Positions 19,523 through 21,760 of a DNA stretch of 21,760 bases are shown one piece after another (positions within the stretch are counted from its first letter, which is position 1; the number at the start of each line of letters is the position of its first letter). The notes below the pieces were generated by a model. That model was not told the DNA's origin, did not search any database, and worked only from the letters and a program-made list of their open reading frames with translations. Origin of the DNA: Sphacelaria rigidula (Eukaryota > Phaeophyceae > Sphacelariales); NCBI GenBank assembly GCA_964200075.2, contig CAXNAA020000388.1, positions 1 to 21,760 on the forward strand. Direction: 5' to 3'. The position numbers and the translations under genes were made by a program.

Positions 19523-21124
19523 TTACACAGACTTCGAGACGGTCTGGGGGTCAAGGGGCCGTTTGCGTTGTGATCGCGCTAACGGCACCATTAATTCCCC
19601 CTCTTTCTTGGCAGCCTTCACATTATCTAGCGCAGCTCTCCCAGCCTCGCGGATCTTTTCGGGCTGGGCGTGAGGGTTCGATATGTGTGTCGACCCGGCA
19701 AACTTGTACTGGCCCGTTCGAACACGATCCATTTCTGCAGAATCTTTGAAAAAATGATTCCACAAGCTGCTGATGTACGGGCGCTATGTAGATTCGCACA
19801 CACACTTCTCGGTACAGCAACGGGAACTCTGTCAGGGTGGGGAACCTCGAAACACCCTTGGCGGCATGCTCGCCACGCTCAACTCGACCCTCTGCGGAGG
19901 ACGCGTACTCGCAAAGCTCATGCCTCAACTTCTCATTCCCGTCGAAAGCAGAGAACAGGCCAAGGGTCAACGCGTCCTTTTCTTTCACCGAGTTGGCGCT
20001 CGCAAGGTCTCTCTTGAGAATCCTCCAACACCTCCGTTGATATGACGTCCGCGAGTCGTGTACAAACTGTTCAGGCCACAACACAGAAACAAAGGCTCTA
20101 GCAAACTCAGCCCCTACCGCATGTTCATATGACTTCTCACAGCCCGCCCACGGTCCAATATGGAAACTTGGGCAGCCCAACCGCGACACGCTCAGCGGCA
20201 AATGCTGATGGCGAGCCATCCACTTTTCCCTTCTCCCAGTGACGATGGCGAAGAACCCTCCGTCTCCAAAGTTTTGCCTGAACATCGCCTCCTGCAAAAA
20301 GGCACGAAAATATCGTTGACCACCGCTGAACAGAGCACGCTAAACATCTACAACAATAATGATGGACAGCACAATGTTCGATCACGCAAATGTTTTTATA
20401 AGACAGGGCGCGACATCAACACTCACCCCCACGTCGCCGAGATGCTTCGCGAATGCCAGCTCCTCCTTGAAGTAGAGGTCAGGATTCTTCTGCAGCTCCT
20501 TCATCCGCCGCCAGAGTTCCAGGGAGAAGTCGGCAACCTCCGCCAAACGCATCCCAGGATGTAGCTGCTCCATTACATTACCGCGTTGCAGGAAGAAACC
20601 ACCTTTTCCCCCCGCGGCCAGTTAAAAGCCCAATTCAGGATTTTGTCTCCCAGAGCCTTGGCGAACTTCGCCTGCAGTCTGAACGAAGGATCGCTCATCA
20701 TAAAGGCCCCTTGCACCCTATACTGTTGAAACGGGCTACTAAGTAGGCATAACGGAGCCCACATCGTGAATAGCCACTCAACCTCGTTCCAGCGCTCGTC
20801 GAGGAGCTTGGCCCCCTCCCATATGACCATCCATCTGGTTTCTGCAGGCCGTGCGAATTTCGTTTTCCACGATGTTTCAAATTCGTCCGTAACGAGATTT
20901 TTTAATTGGGCGAAGTTTGCCGTGCAAGAGCCTGATCTCGACACCGTGTACCATATCGTGCCCAGCAGGGCCACAAGATGGAATTTGTCCCACTCGTGCT
21001 ACGACCCTGAGCCCATGGCGCCCATGAAGTAATTGCTTTCTAAGCCCGCAGTTATAGAGGTGCAGGGTGTGCAATATGCAGCCCAGCCGCACAGCGTGTA
21101 TCACTTGATCTTCGTCAACGCCAT
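19523..21124 (-). pseudogene. hAT-superfamily transposase, C-terminal half (dead, two exons, inverted)
   Basis: Exon C1 (21124-20427) begins after a GATGCAG acceptor and gives DEDQVIHAVRLGCILHTLHL, the C-x2-H of hAT transposases. After a frameshift come FHLVALLGTIWYTVSRSGS, AETRWMVIWEGAKLLDERW (the TRW block) and LWRRMKELQKNPDLYF. The donor is GTGAGT at 20426. A 135-bp intron follows, and exon C2 (20291-19523) starts in matching phase 0. It gives FRQNFGDGGFFAIVTG, GCEKSYEHAVGAEFARAF and FPLLYREVCVRIYIAPVHQQ with LVESFF, the hAT C-terminal dimerisation block. Breaks: a frameshift near 21040-21060, TAG at 20999-21001, a 5-bp duplication at 20572-20581 and an A6 slip at 19749-19754. After the slip the frame runs on to a stop at 19523. 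Confidence 0.75.
20572..20581. repeat. 5-bp tandem duplication breaking the transposase frame
   Basis: ATTAC occurs twice in tandem on the plus strand. The extra copy creates a TAA directly after the Met codon and shifts the frame. Frames before and after it join smoothly if one copy is disregarded, so this is a visible inactivating lesion. Confidence 0.7.
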
Positions 21125-21760
21125 CTGCATCGGTTTCACTTGTTCGGCGATTGTTGACACTCGTGCTCATGGTCTGAGTATTGAATGTTTTGTGCTGCTT
21201 CGTGTCTTCCGGCAAATGTCGGTCAAAGGGTTCACTACGGTTGGTGTTATGGATGACGCCCGCAACTGCCACTCTTACTGTTGTTCTTGACTGCTGATGT
21301 AGAGAAGGGCGGCCAATGAGCGATGGAACGTAGTGGGCGTGGGCTTCTCAAGTGCAACAGCCACACGATACTAGCACAACCAGATCAGTGCAATCGCCGG
21401 AGCAACAGTATTTCCGCGACACCGACCACTCGCGGGCTTGTAAATATGTACTGAAGTTAGAGTACATTTCAGATGAGCGAGGTCATTATTTGGAGATGAC
21501 GTGCGTATTTGTGATTGATACGATTGGCTCGATTATGGGTCATTTTTTCTGCAGTGGATAGTGGTCGGTCCATTTTCCAGGTATATAGTGCCCAAAATCG
21601 GGCCCCATTCACCCCCATAAGAGTAGTGGGCAGTGTAACTATTTAGGGGTGTTTTGGGGTTTTCCTCGCGTACTACTCTTCGATAGAACTCGAAATTGCT
21701 AGCGTCGGTAGATTTTGGGACAACAAAGCAGATCAACCTCGAAAAACAGTGCCCAAGTCA
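21125..21760. other. Upstream of the inverted transposase half: no recognised gene
   Basis: The part next to 21124 is presumed intron of the transposase. At 21620-21629 and 21670-21680 a 9-10-bp inverted repeat (AAGAGTAGT and its complement) flanks about 40 bp. A minus-strand frame of 67 codons at 21736-21533 reads smoothly (for example NFEFYRRVVREENPKTPL), but I recognise no family. Confidence 0.4.

Noticed and set aside
1-21760. Bacterial operon, CRISPR array or phage-like system
   Set aside because: No long uninterrupted genes, ribosome binding sites or regularly spaced repeats were seen; confirmed genes are spliced with GT/AG introns.

Overview
The window looks like nuclear DNA of an intron-rich eukaryote. 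Coding sequence sits in short exons with GT/AG borders, introns are long (two measured ones are about 0.75-0.8 kb), and most of the rest is decayed repeats. A photosynthetic stramenopile, most likely a brown alga, is my best guess. It rests on a signal-peptide-like leader with a Phe directly after the predicted cleavage site (the heterokont ASAFAP-like pattern) in the gene starting at 14391, and on the general gene structure. The taxon is inferred, not shown.

Layout: (1) 616-14134, minus strand: the 5' part of a DDX1-type DEAD-box RNA helicase. It has the Q motif and Walker A in exon 1 (14134-13855), SPRY-domain exons at 2713-2522 and 1709-1602, and an exon at 846-616 that ends the SPRY domain and resumes the helicase at motif Ia. 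The gene leaves the window at position 1. (2) An 11.1-kb stretch between exon 1 and the first recognised SPRY exon is packed with repeat debris: an inverted pair of tRNA-Tyr-like repeats (7041-7642), a large imperfect inverted repeat (8103-8800), a possible Copia reverse transcriptase scrap (7756-7860), a DUF6589-like transposon scrap (10800-11167), a Z-DNA-type GT/GC tract and long homopolymers. The exon for the first SPRY strands, expected here, was not found. (3) 14135-14390: a 256-bp head-to-head intergenic region with an uninterrupted G25 run. (4) 14391-14720, plus strand: first exon of a DUS1-type tRNA-dihydrouridine synthase with a targeting-peptide-like leader; no later exon was found in the window. 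(5) 15670-21124: a dead hAT-superfamily transposase gene in two halves. The N-terminal half is on the plus strand (15670-17309) and the C-terminal half on the minus strand (21124-19523). Intron phases are compatible across the break, suggesting one gene split by an inversion.

The two host genes both belong to RNA metabolism. In animals DDX1 works with the RTCB tRNA ligase complex, and DUS enzymes modify tRNA, so the shared promoter region may co-regulate two tRNA-related functions. Nothing here shows that the transposon remnants are active. All reading is by eye; no database search was run.
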